Origin: Sulfurimonas sp.
GTDB taxonomy: Bacteria; Campylobacterota; Campylobacteria; Campylobacterales; Sulfurimonadaceae
Assembly: GCA_015663215.1 (NCBI GenBank)
Contig: DQSP01000148.1
Coordinates: 1-19,132 of the forward strand
Reading direction: 5' to 3'
DNA: 19,132 bases
In this document: positions 1 to 7,668 of the stretch, piece after piece
Position numbering within the stretch: the stretch's first letter is position 1
Layout of the letters: the number at the start of each line of letters is the position of its first letter
The notes under the pieces: model-generated
What the model saw: only the letters and a program-made list of their open reading frames with translations
Databases searched by the model: none
What the model was told of the DNA's origin: nothing
Program-made: the position numbers and the translations under genes

Positions 1-402
1 GGCAACTGCAAGTTCAATCGAGTTTAATTCTTCACGCTGAATATTTTCTATCAATGCAAACTGACGCATTTTTTGCTCATCAGAATTTAATACAACTGCA
101 CGTATCTCTTTGAGTTTTGCTAATTTACTTGCACGAAACCTTCTCTCACCAGCGATAAGAACATAACCATCTATATCTTCTGTAACAACAATTGGTTGGA
201 GTAAACCATCTTCTTTAATAGACTCTGCTAGTTCTACTAAAGATGCCTCATTAAAAGTTTTTCTAGGTTGAAATGGATTAGGTCTAATGTCTTTAAGTGC
301 TATCTCTAAAACTATATCGCGCCGAGAACCTTCGTTCTCGTATGCTTCATCAATCTCGCCTAAAAGGGCATCTAACCCGCGTCCAAGTTTTTGTGTCTTC
401 AT
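1..402 (-). CDS. parB: ParB/Spo0J chromosome-partition protein, N-terminal 134 residues (cut by left edge)
   Basis: Seen: an open frame from ATG at 402 leftward to the window edge, in frame with no stop. It opens with the usual ParB start (KLGRGLDALLG, residues 5-15). It then has the N-terminal NPFQPR motif (42-47), the GERRFRA nucleotide-binding motif (85-91) and ENIQRE further on. Family knowledge: ParB is a CTP-dependent DNA clamp that loads at parS sites near the origin and stimulates ParA for chromosome segregation. The helix-turn-helix and C-terminal dimer domain lie beyond the edge. The start codon overlaps the parA stop by one base (TAATG), so the two are translationally coupled. No parS site was recognised in the window. 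Confidence 0.95.
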   Translation of the reverse strand, partial: MKTQKLGRGLDALLGEIDEAYENEGSRRDIVLEIALKDIRPNPFQPRKTFNEASLVELAESIKEDGLLQPIVVTEDIDGYVLIAGERRFRASKLAKLKEIRAVVLNSDEQKMRQFALIENIQREELNSIELAVA

Positions 403-1184
403 TATTTAATTATCGCTTGTGCTAAATTTTGATAAGCGATTGAACCGCTTGATCTTACATCATAAAGTATTGCAGGTTTACCAAAAGATGGTGCTTCTGC
501 AAGTTTTACATTTCTAGGAACTACTATATATTTATCACTCTCATCTTTAAAAAACTTTCCTTTAAAGTGCTGTTTTAAATCTGCAAAAACCTGCTTAGAG
601 AGGTTGTTTTGAGAGCTGAACATTGTAGGTAAAAAGCCTTTTACACTCAGTTTCGGATTTATAGATTTTTTAACAAGTTTAACAGTATTTAAAAGTTGTG
701 CAAGACCCTCTAGTGCAAAAAATTCACATTGAATAGGAATGATAACTGAGTTTGATGCTGAGAGTGCATTTATAGTCATAGGACCAAGTGCAGGAGGTGA
801 ATCAATAATAATATAGTCATAATCTTTTTTAACATTTGCTATAGCATTTTTAAGAACTAGTTCACGTCCTTTTGCTTTGTCAGTATCATAATACTCTTTC
901 TCAATTCCAACTAAACCTATGTTAGATGGGGCTAAATGAAGAGTTGGTAGGTCTGATTTTAGGATTATATCTTTTAACTTTTTTGTACCAATAAGTACAT
1001 GGTAAATATTAAACTCATAATCATTACGATGAAAACCAAATGAAGTTGTTGCATTTGCTTGAGGATCTGAATCTATTAAGAGTACTTTTTTCTCTGCTAC
1101 TGCAAGTGATGCGGCTAAGTTAACAGCTGTTGTTGTTTTACCAACCCCACCTTTTTGATTTGCAATTACTATTACTTCACTCAT
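402..1184 (-). CDS. parA: ParA/Soj chromosome-partition ATPase
   Basis: A 260-residue MinD/ParA ATPase. Seen: deviant Walker A KGGVGKTT (residues 11-18) with the signature lysine K11, the LLIDSDPQ segment (A' motif, D38/D40), Walker B IIIDSPP with D128, and the C-terminal Soj signature (VPRNVKLAEAPSFGKP). Length is normal. Role from family knowledge: the ATP-bound dimer sits on nucleoid DNA, and ParB-stimulated hydrolysis moves origin regions apart. The immediate downstream partner parB confirms chromosome segregation as the job, unlike the second ParA at 13143. ATGA overlap of 4 bases with birA upstream. The ATG is well placed relative to the first beta strand, although the nearest Shine-Dalgarno-like GAGAGG is about 14 bases away, consistent with coupling to birA. 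Confidence 0.96.
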   Translation of the reverse strand: MSEVIVIANQKGGVGKTTTAVNLAASLAVAEKKVLLIDSDPQANATTSFGFHRNDYEFNIYHVLIGTKKLKDIILKSDLPTLHLAPSNIGLVGIEKEYYDTDKAKGRELVLKNAIANVKKDYDYIIIDSPPALGPMTINALSASNSVIIPIQCEFFALEGLAQLLNTVKLVKKSINPKLSVKGFLPTMFSSQNNLSKQVFADLKQHFKGKFFKDESDKYIVVPRNVKLAEAPSFGKPAILYDVRSSGSIAYQNLAQAIIK

Positions 1185-1816
1185 CTTAAACTATATATCC
1201 TCTCACCATTAATATTCAAACTTCCATCATTTTGTAGGACTGCTTCATTAAGTGAAACTTTTATACCTTTTACATGTGTGAAGAAATTTTGATTTGTACA
1301 AAAGTTTATCTTATATTTGCTAAAAACTTGCTTCCATGATAGTTTTTTTTCTATTTTGTTAAAATAACTTTTTAGTATAATATTTTTATCTAGCTCTAAA
1401 TCTAAGCATGCAAAGCCATCTGAGGATTTTATTAAATTTAAACCAACACCACATACAATAACATCATTTACAATATTTGTTATCATACCCCCGATTTTTT
1501 CTTCATTTAGGTACAAGTCATTAGGCCATTTAAGAAAAACTTTAGACCCTAAATCCTCAAGTGTTTCTTTTAATAGATATGAAAAATAGATAGAAGCTGA
1601 TTCTAGTTTTAAATCTTGAGGCAGATTACTTAGGGGTAAAGCAAAAGATAAAAAAAGGTTTCCTTTTTGAGAAACCCATGAGTTGTTACGACTTCCAACA
1701 CCTTGCATTTGTATCTCACATACGATTGCCAAAGGTAAAGAGGGTTTAGTACTTTTTAGTAACTCTTTTAGATACAGTTGTGTAGAGGGAAGTGTCTCAA
1801 AATAAAGTGTCTTCAA
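1181..1816 (-). CDS. birA: Biotin--[acetyl-CoA-carboxylase] ligase (short, no DNA-binding domain)
   Basis: A 211-residue biotin protein ligase, which activates biotin as biotinyl-AMP and attaches it to the biotin carboxyl carrier protein of acetyl-CoA carboxylase. Seen: PSTQ near the N-terminus, the adenylate-loop motif GVGSRNNSW (equivalent to GRGR..R.W), and the ligase signature KWPNDLYLNEEKIGGM. There is no N-terminal winged helix, so this is a class I enzyme that should not act as the Bus-type repressor known from E. coli. The start is TTG at 1816, since no in-frame ATG exists near the conserved N-terminus. The gene overlaps fmt by 20 bases, and expression probably depends on translational coupling. 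The alternative start is uncertain but the family call is not. Confidence 0.9.
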   Translation of the reverse strand: MKTLYFETLPSTQLYLKELLKSTKPSLPLAIVCEIQMQGVGSRNNSWVSQKGNLFLSFALPLSNLPQDLKLESASIYFSYLLKETLEDLGSKVFLKWPNDLYLNEEKIGGMITNIVNDVIVCGVGLNLIKSSDGFACLDLELDKNIILKSYFNKIEKKLSWKQVFSKYKINFCTNQNFFTHVKGIKVSLNEAVLQNDGSLNINGERIYSLR

Positions 1817-2705
1817 CTGCTAGTCTTTTTCCGTTAATATAAGAGATAATACTCATCTCTTTTTTTGATTGTGGTTGCACAGTATATACTTTTATACTTC
1901 CCTTTGCACAAGAAATTACTATTGAATCATTATTTATTTCAAGAATTTTTCCAGCTTCTCCAAGATTACATTTATCTACAAGTTCAATTTTTTTCAACTT
2001 TAAACCACTTTCTAAATAAATTCCAGGCCAAGGAGTAAAAGCCCTATACTTATTGTAAAGAGAGTGTGCATCATCAAAGCTCACTCTTCCATCTGCTTTA
2101 GATATTTTCTTACAATGAGTAGCCTGCGTTTCATCTTGTTTGTTTGGTATATATGAAGCAAAGTTTTGAAGTACATCAACTGTTAAATCAACAGCTGTTT
2201 GAGTAAGCCTATCAAAAAGAGTTTCAAGCATCATCTCTTTGGGAACATTAATAGTATCTATTTTTAATATATCACCCGTATCAAGACCTTCTTCCATTAG
2301 CATTGCCGTTACACCTGTAAGTGCATCATCATTAAGAAGTGTTTGTTGAATGGGACTTGCTCCACGATACTGAGGGAGTACAGAAGCATGAAGATTAATG
2401 CAAGGAGCATGATTAAGTATAGCAGAGGGTAGTATCTGTCCATAAGCTGCTACAACTATATAGTCACACTTTATCTTTAAAAGATCTACTACAACTTCTT
2501 CATCACGAAGTCTATTTGGCTGATATACTTCAATATTATGTTCTTGTGCTAAAGTTTTAACTTCAGGTGCAGTCATAATTTTTTTACGTCCTACTGGCTT
2601 ATCTGGTTGAGTGTAAACTGCCACAACATTTATAGAAACTTCAGATATTAACCTTTGTAAAATTTTCTGTGCATAATCAGGGGTACCCATAAAGATTACA
2701 TTCAT
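1797..2705 (-). CDS. fmt: Methionyl-tRNA formyltransferase
   Basis: A 302-residue enzyme that formylates Met-tRNAfMet with 10-formyl-THF to make the initiator tRNA. Seen: N-terminal MNVIFMGTPDYA typical of the family, the catalytic block INLHASVLPQYRGASPI (about residues 102-118) with the essential Asn and His, then GVTAMLMEEGLDTGDIL, and a C-terminal OB-like tRNA-binding domain containing FTPWPG. Length is normal. The ATG at 2705 has an AAAGGA ribosome-binding site six bases upstream and shares ATGA with the proB stop. Confidence 0.97.
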   Translation of the reverse strand: MNVIFMGTPDYAQKILQRLISEVSINVVAVYTQPDKPVGRKKIMTAPEVKTLAQEHNIEVYQPNRLRDEEVVVDLLKIKCDYIVVAAYGQILPSAILNHAPCINLHASVLPQYRGASPIQQTLLNDDALTGVTAMLMEEGLDTGDILKIDTINVPKEMMLETLFDRLTQTAVDLTVDVLQNFASYIPNKQDETQATHCKKISKADGRVSFDDAHSLYNKYRAFTPWPGIYLESGLKLKKIELVDKCNLGEAGKILEINNDSIVISCAKGSIKVYTVQPQSKKEMSIISYINGKRLAVEDTLF

Positions 2706-3469
2706 CTTTTTTCCTTTGTAAAAAGTGTACCACCATTATGTTTGGAATTTAACATAAACTCTTTGACATCATCTAAATCAAATCCACTTGCTAAAAACAT
2801 ATCTATATTTGATTCTAATAAATATGCAGCAGCTTTAAGTTTTGTCACTATTCCACCCGTTGCAAAAATATCATTTGGTGTTGCTTCACGAGAGAGTTCT
2901 TCTTCACTAATTTTACTTACAACTTTTAAAACTTTTGCTTCATTATGAGTACGAGGGTCAGCATCATAGTAAGCATCAATATCTGAAAGTATAATTAGTA
3001 TGTCAGCATTAGTATTTTTTGCTATATATGCAGAAAGTTGGTCATTGTCCCCTACTTCTAACTCATCAGTTGCAGTTGCATCATTTTCATTGATGATGGG
3101 TAAAATATTGTTACTTAAAAGTGTGTCTATAGTACTATTTATACGTGATATATCAGCTTTTTTATTTAGGTTTGCATCAGTTACTAAGACCTGAGAAGTG
3201 ATAATATCAAAAGGGAGAAATTTTGAAGCATACTTAGCTAAAAGTATAGGTTGTCCAATTGCCGCAAGTGCTTGTTTATTTGAAAGTATAGTCCTGTCTA
3301 GTTTTACAACACTATAGCCAGCTGATACAGCTCCAGAAGAGACTAAAATAACTTCATTATTTTTTTTCAGTTGAGCAATAAATACGACAAGTGCTTGCAT
3401 CCTTTGTAATGCGATTTCCCCATCTTTTGTTAAAACTGCACTTCCAACTTTAACAACTATACGTCTCAT
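2702..3469 (-). CDS. proB: Glutamate 5-kinase (short form without PUA domain)
   Basis: First enzyme of proline synthesis: phosphorylates L-glutamate to glutamyl-5-phosphate in the cytoplasm. Seen in 255 residues: KVGS (7-10), SSGAVSAG (44-51), the glutamate/nucleotide loop INENDAT...GDND (126-143), LSDIDAYYDADPR (161-173) and TGGIVTKLKAA (204-214). All belong to the amino-acid kinase fold. E. coli ProB is about 110 residues longer because it carries a C-terminal PUA domain. That domain is absent here, and I believe this short form is usual in Campylobacterota. AAGG six bases before the ATG supports the start. Eight bases separate it from obg. proA is not in the window. Confidence 0.95.
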   Translation of the reverse strand: MRRIVVKVGSAVLTKDGEIALQRMQALVVFIAQLKKNNEVILVSSGAVSAGYSVVKLDRTILSNKQALAAIGQPILLAKYASKFLPFDIITSQVLVTDANLNKKADISRINSTIDTLLSNNILPIINENDATATDELEVGDNDQLSAYIAKNTNADILIILSDIDAYYDADPRTHNEAKVLKVVSKISEEELSREATPNDIFATGGIVTKLKAAAYLLESNIDMFLASGFDLDDVKEFMLNSKHNGGTLFTKEKR

Positions 3470-3477
3470 TTTAAACC

Positions 3478-4578
3478 TTATATTCTATCTGTTTGTACGA
3501 GATTAAAGAGTGCATGCTTTAGTGCTTCTATATTTTTATGTGCAGGAGAAGAGATAGGTGCGACAAAATATGGCTTTTCTATATCGAAGCCTAACTCATC
3601 AGATGCTGAATCTTGTACATAAAAAGGCATATTTACATCAAAGTTAAACTCATTTGTATATGATTTTTCTAAACCTAAAAGGGCTAAAAAATCATTTACA
3701 AGAGCTTCTATCTCATCAGGAGGAATTACATCCACACGTGTAAGGGCAATAGCGAACTTAGAAGAACCAAGGACTTCAGAGAATGAAGCTATCTCATCTT
3801 TTAGTACTTCTATTTGCTCTTTTAGTTCTCTATAGTTTCCTAAGTCAACCATATATAAAAGAATTTTTGTTCGCTCTATATGACGTAAGAACTGAATACC
3901 TAAACCTTTACCTTCATGTGCCCCACCAATAATTCCTGGAATATCAGCCATTACAAATGACTCATAATCTCCAATATTCACTTGACCAAGTTTAGGAGTA
4001 AGTGTTGTAAACTCATAGTTAGCAATCTCAGGTCTCGCGTTTGATACAGTTGAGATAAGTGTAGACTTTCCAACATTTGGAAAACCAACTAAACCGATGT
4101 CAGCAATAAGTTTAAGGTCCAGTTTAATAGCTCTAGTCTCACCTTTTTCACCTGGTTGTGCATATGTTGGCCTTTGGTTTGTAGGTGATTTAAAGTGAGT
4201 ATTTCCAAGTCCACCTTTACCACCTAGAATAAACTTCTCTTCTTGACCATTTGTTGTCATATCAAAGAGGACATCACCTGTTTCTTGGTCTATTATCTGT
4301 GTTCCAGGTGGAACGATAATAACTTTTTTATCTCCAGATTTTCCAGTACAGTTTCTACCTTCACCTGGTTTTCCACCATCAGCTTTAATGTGCATCTTTC
4401 TTTGAAAATGGGAAAGTGTGTGAGTGTTGTTGTCACATTTAAAGTAAACATCACCACCTTTTCCACCATCACCACCATTTGGACCACCATTGAGTACAAA
4501 TTTTTCACGACGAAATGCTACACATCCTTGTCCACCTTTTCCAGATGAAACTGTTAATTCGACGCTATCTGTAAACAT
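3478..4578 (-). CDS. obg: Obg/CgtA GTPase, ribosome-associated
   Basis: A 366-residue GTPase that binds the large ribosomal subunit and acts in 50S assembly and stress responses. Seen: the glycine-rich Obg fold (residues 1-158, with GGPNGGDGGKGG at 31-42), then a G domain with G1 GFPNVGKST (165-173), switch I TTLTP (191-195) and G3 DIPG (212-215). Two departures are worth noting. The G4 position reads TRVD (280-283) rather than NKxD, and about 38 extra residues (301-338) lie between G4 and the G5-like SSP (343-345). The C-terminal OCT domain of Bacillus Obg is absent. AAGGA lies six bases before the ATG. The place after rpmA is conserved across many bacteria. Confidence 0.96.
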   Translation of the reverse strand: MFTDSVELTVSSGKGGQGCVAFRREKFVLNGGPNGGDGGKGGDVYFKCDNNTHTLSHFQRKMHIKADGGKPGEGRNCTGKSGDKKVIIVPPGTQIIDQETGDVLFDMTTNGQEEKFILGGKGGLGNTHFKSPTNQRPTYAQPGEKGETRAIKLDLKLIADIGLVGFPNVGKSTLISTVSNARPEIANYEFTTLTPKLGQVNIGDYESFVMADIPGIIGGAHEGKGLGIQFLRHIERTKILLYMVDLGNYRELKEQIEVLKDEIASFSEVLGSSKFAIALTRVDVIPPDEIEALVNDFLALLGLEKSYTNEFNFDVNMPFYVQDSASDELGFDIEKPYFVAPISSPAHKNIEALKHALFNLVQTDRI

Positions 4579-4692
4579 TAGTATTCCTTAATATTGTGTT
4601 ACTTAAAAACTTAAAAATTTACTGCTGACAATGAAAAGTAAATTGTTAAATATTTGAAGTTTGTTTGGAATCGAAATTCCGAATGTAGATTA

Positions 4693-4712
4693 TTTTGGGC
4701 AGATGCCCAAAA
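4693..4712 (-). repeat. Perfect inverted repeat between rpmA and obg (8-base arms, 4-base loop)
   Basis: TTTTGGGC and GCCCAAAA flank a four-base loop, 8 bases after the rpmA stop. As minus-strand RNA it forms a stable 8-bp stem, but the following bases are TAATCTACATTC rather than a U tract, so it is not a textbook intrinsic terminator. A second weak stem, GGAAT-(4)-ATTCC, lies at about 4667-4680. Together they could attenuate, process or stabilise the message between the abundant ribosomal-protein part and obg. Confidence 0.6.
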
Positions 4713-4720
4713 AAGTAGAA

Positions 4721-4978
4721 TTATACTGCAGGTATAATAGAAACTTGTTGACGTTTTTTGTCTTTTCTCTCGAATCTAACAACACCATCAATTAATGCAT
4801 AAAGAGTATGATCTTTACCCATTCCCATGTTCTTACCTGGGTGAACTTTAGTTCCACGTTGACGAATTACAATGTTACCAGCGATAACAGATTCTCCACC
4901 GTATTTTTTTACACCAAGTCTTCTACCAGCTGAGTCACGATTATTCTGTGTACTACCCTGTCCTTTCTTATGTGCCAT
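4721..4978 (-). CDS. rpmA: 50S ribosomal protein L27
   Basis: An 85-residue L27, located near the peptidyl-transferase centre of the 50S subunit. Seen: N-terminal [20 protein letters not shown], which is almost invariant, then GVKKYGGE, the [23 protein letters not shown] block, and a basic end. There is no Firmicutes-type cleavable N-terminal extension. AGGAG stands six bases upstream of the ATG. Expressed with rplU, 25 bases upstream. Confidence 0.98.
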   Translation of the reverse strand: MAHKKGQGSTQNNRDSAGRRLGVKKYGGESVIAGNIVIRQRGTKVHPGKNMGMGKDHTLYALIDGVVRFERKDKKRQQVSIIPAV

Positions 4979-5003
4979 TTTATGCTCCTACGTTTAGTTT
5001 AGC

Positions 5004-5312
5004 TTATGCAGCTATTTTCGTGATTCTAACACGAGTGAAGTCTCTTCTGAAACCACGTTTAACTTTACTGTCTTTACGACGACGTTTCTTAAAAGTGATA
5101 ACTTTTCTATCACGTCCTTCATTCATAACTACAGCAGTTACGATTGCGCCTTCAACAAAAGGAGCTCCGAATACAAGTTCACCTGCGTTAACAGCTAAAA
5201 CTTCTTTGATTTCTATAACAGTACCAGCATCAAGAGACATCTTATCGAATGATATTTCATCACCCTCTGTCACTTTATACTGCTTACCACCATTCTTAAT
5301 AATTGCGTACAT
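5004..5312 (-). CDS. rplU: 50S ribosomal protein L21
   Basis: A 102-residue L21, a 23S rRNA-binding protein of the large subunit. Seen: [14 protein letters not shown] start, EGDEISFDK, the [27 protein letters not shown] signature (about residues 71-97, basic) and a normal length. AAGGA lies six bases before the ATG. It is the first gene of the rplU-rpmA pair and follows a 107-base gap holding a likely promoter. Confidence 0.98.
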   Translation of the reverse strand: MYAIIKNGGKQYKVTEGDEISFDKMSLDAGTVIEIKEVLAVNAGELVFGAPFVEGAIVTAVVMNEGRDRKVITFKKRRRKDSKVKRGFRRDFTRVRITKIAA

Positions 5313-5355
5313 TTGTGGTCCTTAAAAAATATGTATTTCTACATTAAAGTTCGCA

Positions 5356-5361
5356 ATTCTA
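5356..5361 (-). promoter_or_regulatory. Putative sigma-70 -10 box for rplU
   Basis: Minus-strand TAGAAT, one mismatch from TATAAT, is preceded by the T/G-rich run TTGTTTGGG, in line with Campylobacterota promoters that rely on the -10 and a weak upstream T-rich element. It would give a leader of roughly 35-40 bases before the rplU ATG. No clear -35 was seen. Position makes sense because the ribosomal-protein pair needs strong expression independent of the ridA operon. Confidence 0.4.
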
Positions 5362-5367
5362 CCCAAA

Positions 5368-5394
5368 CAAGCTTTAAGTTTTGTTTAATGCTTG
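5368..5394 (-). terminator. Weak hairpin between ridA and rplU, possible end of the ridA operon
   Basis: The arms CAAGC/GCTTG and TTAA/TTAA pair around a single A-A mismatch, with a seven-base loop. On the minus strand the stem is followed by TTTGGGT, a poor U tract that also overlaps the proposed rplU -10 region. It may be a leaky terminator for the ridA transcript or simply part of the promoter region. Confidence 0.3.
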
Positions 5395-5419
5395 ATGAAT
5401 ATTAAAATTTAGCTCAATT

Positions 5420-5800
5420 TTACTTTACTAATGCCACAGCATCTACCTCGACAAGTGCATTTTTAGGAAGTGTTTTTACTGCCACTGTTGCACGAGCTGG
5501 TTTATGTGAACCAAAAGCTTCAGAATAAACTTCATTCACAAGAGCGAAGTCGTTCATATCTGCTAAAAATATAGTAGTTTTAAGTACATTATCTAAAGAA
5601 CTACCAGCCTCAAGAAGAACTGCTTCAAGATTTTTCATCACACGAACTGCTTGAACAACAACATCTTCACTTAAAAGCTCATCCCCACCTTGTGGAGTAA
5701 GTGCAATTTGACCTGAAGTATAAACTATACCATTTGCTACTACTGCTTGAGAGTAAGGTCCAATTGCCGAGGGTGCATCATCTGTTTGTACAAATTCCAT
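5420..5800 (-). CDS. ridA: RidA-family reactive enamine/imine deaminase
   Basis: A 126-residue RidA (YjgF/YER057c/UK114) protein, which as a trimer hydrolyses reactive 2-aminoacrylate and related imines produced by PLP enzymes. Seen: GPYSQAV (14-20, with Tyr16), YTSGQIALTP (27-36), KPARATVAV with Arg103, and NALVEVDAVA with Glu118. Arg103 and Glu118 match the substrate-binding Arg and Glu of characterised members, so an active Rid enzyme is likely. AAGGA lies nine bases before the ATG. It is the last gene of the dapE-side operon, 18 bases after the thioredoxin-like gene. Confidence 0.95.
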   Translation of the reverse strand: MEFVQTDDAPSAIGPYSQAVVANGIVYTSGQIALTPQGGDELLSEDVVVQAVRVMKNLEAVLLEAGSSLDNVLKTTIFLADMNDFALVNEVYSEAFGSHKPARATVAVKTLPKNALVEVDAVALVK

Positions 5801-5818
5801 TATATTATTTCCTTTTGT

Positions 5819-6220
5819 TTATTTACTAACTTTTAGTTTATCTTGAGCATTATCCATAAAAGCATCAAAGCAAGCCACACCACGATGTCCTAAAGAGCTA
5901 TAAAGGATATTTCCTTGTGCATCTGTGAAGTAGTGGCGAGGGACAGGTGCCGTTTCAAATATTTTAGGAATAGTATGCTGATCCCGTGACATATTAATCG
6001 TAATAAATTCACTATAAAGTCTTTTTTTGATAGTTTCATCTTGAAGTGTTGTATTTGCAAACTTTTTACACCATTTACAATTATCACTTGTAATAAACAC
6101 ATAAATAAGTTTGTTTTCTTTTTTTGCATCAACTAAAGCTTGCTCATAATCACTAGACCAATCTAGGTTTGCACCAAAGAGTGTAACAGATAATAGTAGT
6201 ATTGCTAATAATTTTTTCAT
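5819..6220 (-). CDS. Exported thioredoxin-fold protein with CKWC motif
   Basis: A 133-residue secreted thioredoxin-like protein. Seen: signal peptide MKKLLAILLLSVTLFGA (1-17, cleavage likely after FGA), a redox motif C48-K-W-C51 after a VFITSDN strand, and the TAPVPRHYF segment with a cis-Pro candidate. It resembles the short Thioredoxin_7/SoxW-like group more than TrxA. Role by inference: a periplasmic thiol reductant or oxidant of unknown partner. Start choice: ATG at 6220 has GGGAG five bases upstream, while an in-frame TTG at 6232 would need overlap with dapE and adds a non-signal MGVI, so I rejected it. It begins two bases after the dapE stop. Confidence 0.85.
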   Translation of the reverse strand: MKKLLAILLLSVTLFGANLDWSSDYEQALVDAKKENKLIYVFITSDNCKWCKKFANTTLQDETIKKRLYSEFITINMSRDQHTIPKIFETAPVPRHYFTDAQGNILYSSLGHRGVACFDAFMDNAQDKLKVSK

Positions 6221-6222
6221 AA

Positions 6223-7320
6223 TTACTCCCAATTATTTATTAAACACTTAAACACTCTGCACAAATCTTCAACTTCTACTCTTGTTGTTCGTTCATTTAC
6301 AGAGTGGATAGAGTCATTTTTAACACCAAACTCTACAACAGCTACACCAAGTGGAGAGATAAATCTCGCATCACTTGTACCACCTGCTGTTGAGTGCTCT
6401 GGTTTTATACCTGTAACACTCTCAATCGCACTATCCATATGCTTTACAAGTTTAGTATCTGTATCTGTCTTAAAAGGGTAAGAGCCTTGTGTTAAACACA
6501 GCTCATAGTCTAGCCCTTTAAAGTGTTCTTCTACAAACATTCTAACTTCTTTTTGTGTAGTTTTTGTGTTGTTTCTTACATTAAACATTAGCTTGAGTTC
6601 ATTTGGAGTTACATTTGTCACCTCCATGCCTGAACGGATGTCTGTCACTACAAATTTACTAGGTGAGAAAAATTCATCACCATTATCTAAATCAACTCCT
6701 GCCATATCTCCCAATACTTTAGAAATATTATGAATAGGGTTTATCGCTTTTTCTGGGTAAGCAGCATGACCTTGTTTCCCTTTAAGCGTCACATAACCAT
6801 TTATAGAGCCACGACGTCCTACTTTTATAGCATCTCCAAACTTATTTGAACATGTTGGTTCAGCAACAACACAAGCATCTGGAAGTAAGTCATTATTTTC
6901 TAAAAACTCTAATAACTTTACCGTTCCATTAACCGCTTCACCCTCTTCATCTGAAGTAAGCATAAGAGAGAGTGTACCCTTAAACTCTTTAGTCTCTTTA
7001 ACAGCCTGAGTAAACGCAGATAATCCACTCTTCATATCTTGAGCACCACGTCCATAAATAAATCCATCTTTTTCAACAGCTACATAGGGATTCGTGTCCC
7101 AGTTACTTCCAGCTGGAACTACATCTACATGACCTGCAAAACAGAGATGCTCACCCTCGCTAAATTTTTTATAAATAAAAAGATTTTTTACATCACCAAC
7201 ATCAACACGTACAGCATCAAAACCTTCAAGATACTCTTCTATAAAGTCAAGTAAGCCACCATCATCTGGCGTTTCACTCTTTGAGTTAATAAAAAATTTA
7301 AATAAATCAATTACATCCAC
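6223..7320 (-). CDS. dapE: Succinyl-diaminopimelate desuccinylase
   Basis: A 365-residue M20-family zinc amidohydrolase that converts N-succinyl-LL-2,6-diaminopimelate to LL-DAP and succinate, feeding lysine and peptidoglycan. Seen: metal site GHVDVVPAG with H64 and D66, GRGAQDMKSG with the bridging D95, TSDEEGEA with catalytic base E125 and metal E126, AEPTCSN with a further metal Glu, the STAGGTSDARF signature, and NDSIHSVNE with the last His. Length matches DapE and all ligands are present. The start is GTG at 7320 (AGGA nine bases upstream); there is no better ATG near the conserved N-terminus. It closely follows the small lipoprotein gene. Confidence 0.95.
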   Translation of the reverse strand: MDVIDLFKFFINSKSETPDDGGLLDFIEEYLEGFDAVRVDVGDVKNLFIYKKFSEGEHLCFAGHVDVVPAGSNWDTNPYVAVEKDGFIYGRGAQDMKSGLSAFTQAVKETKEFKGTLSLMLTSDEEGEAVNGTVKLLEFLENNDLLPDACVVAEPTCSNKFGDAIKVGRRGSINGYVTLKGKQGHAAYPEKAINPIHNISKVLGDMAGVDLDNGDEFFSPSKFVVTDIRSGMEVTNVTPNELKLMFNVRNNTKTTQKEVRMFVEEHFKGLDYELCLTQGSYPFKTDTDTKLVKHMDSAIESVTGIKPEHSTAGGTSDARFISPLGVAVVEFGVKNDSIHSVNERTTRVEVEDLCRVFKCLINNWE

Positions 7321-7323
7321 GAC

Positions 7324-7668
7324 TTACTGTCCTGGGTTATCATAAAAAATATAAGGCGTTGAGAAGTTACTCACTTCAAAGTAAAGCTTTTTTTCACCTG
7401 CATCTACTTTATAGTTTTGGTTTAAGTCTAAGTAGCCATAACCGTATCTATAGTTTCTAGAGTCTACACCATTAGTAGCAATAGCTGTTGATAATTTATC
7501 AATCTTGATATATCGTTGTACAAGTTTTTCACCCATGTATACGTCAAGGACACCATCCGTTCCTGTCCAGTTTTGGATACTACGACCTATTTTATTTTGT
7601 GTTTCTTGTGTACAAGCACTCAACATTAAAGCTATTATCACACCTATAAGTAAAATAATTTTTCGCAT
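7324..7668 (-). CDS. Small putative lipoprotein, function unknown
   Basis: A 114-residue protein with an N-terminal hydrophobic segment and lipobox LSAC (Cys19), so likely lipid-anchored after signal peptidase II. The mature part has TQNKIGRSIQNWTGTDG, then a predicted beta-rich region and DLNQNYKVDAGEK, which reads like a short calcium-binding-type loop but is not a clear EF-hand. I do not recognise the family. GGAG lies seven bases before ATG. The start overlaps the trpC stop by one base (TAATG), so it is co-transcribed with trpC and dapE. Confidence 0.8.
   Translation of the reverse strand: MRKIILLIGVIIALMLSACTQETQNKIGRSIQNWTGTDGVLDVYMGEKLVQRYIKIDKLSTAIATNGVDSRNYRYGYGYLDLNQNYKVDAGEKKLYFEVSNFSTPYIFYDNPGQ

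Noticed and set aside
4243..4548. Plus- and minus-strand frames inside obg
   Set aside because: Glycine-codon-rich Obg fold gives low-complexity alternative frames; the Obg reading has all motifs.
4667..4680. Second stem GGAAT-(4)-ATTCC upstream of obg
   Set aside because: Only five base pairs, no U tract. Too weak to call as its own terminator or regulatory element.
4579..4720. Possible separate promoter for obg in the 142-base gap after rpmA
   Set aside because: No clear TATAAT-like box at a sensible distance; a TTGTCA lacks a matching -10.
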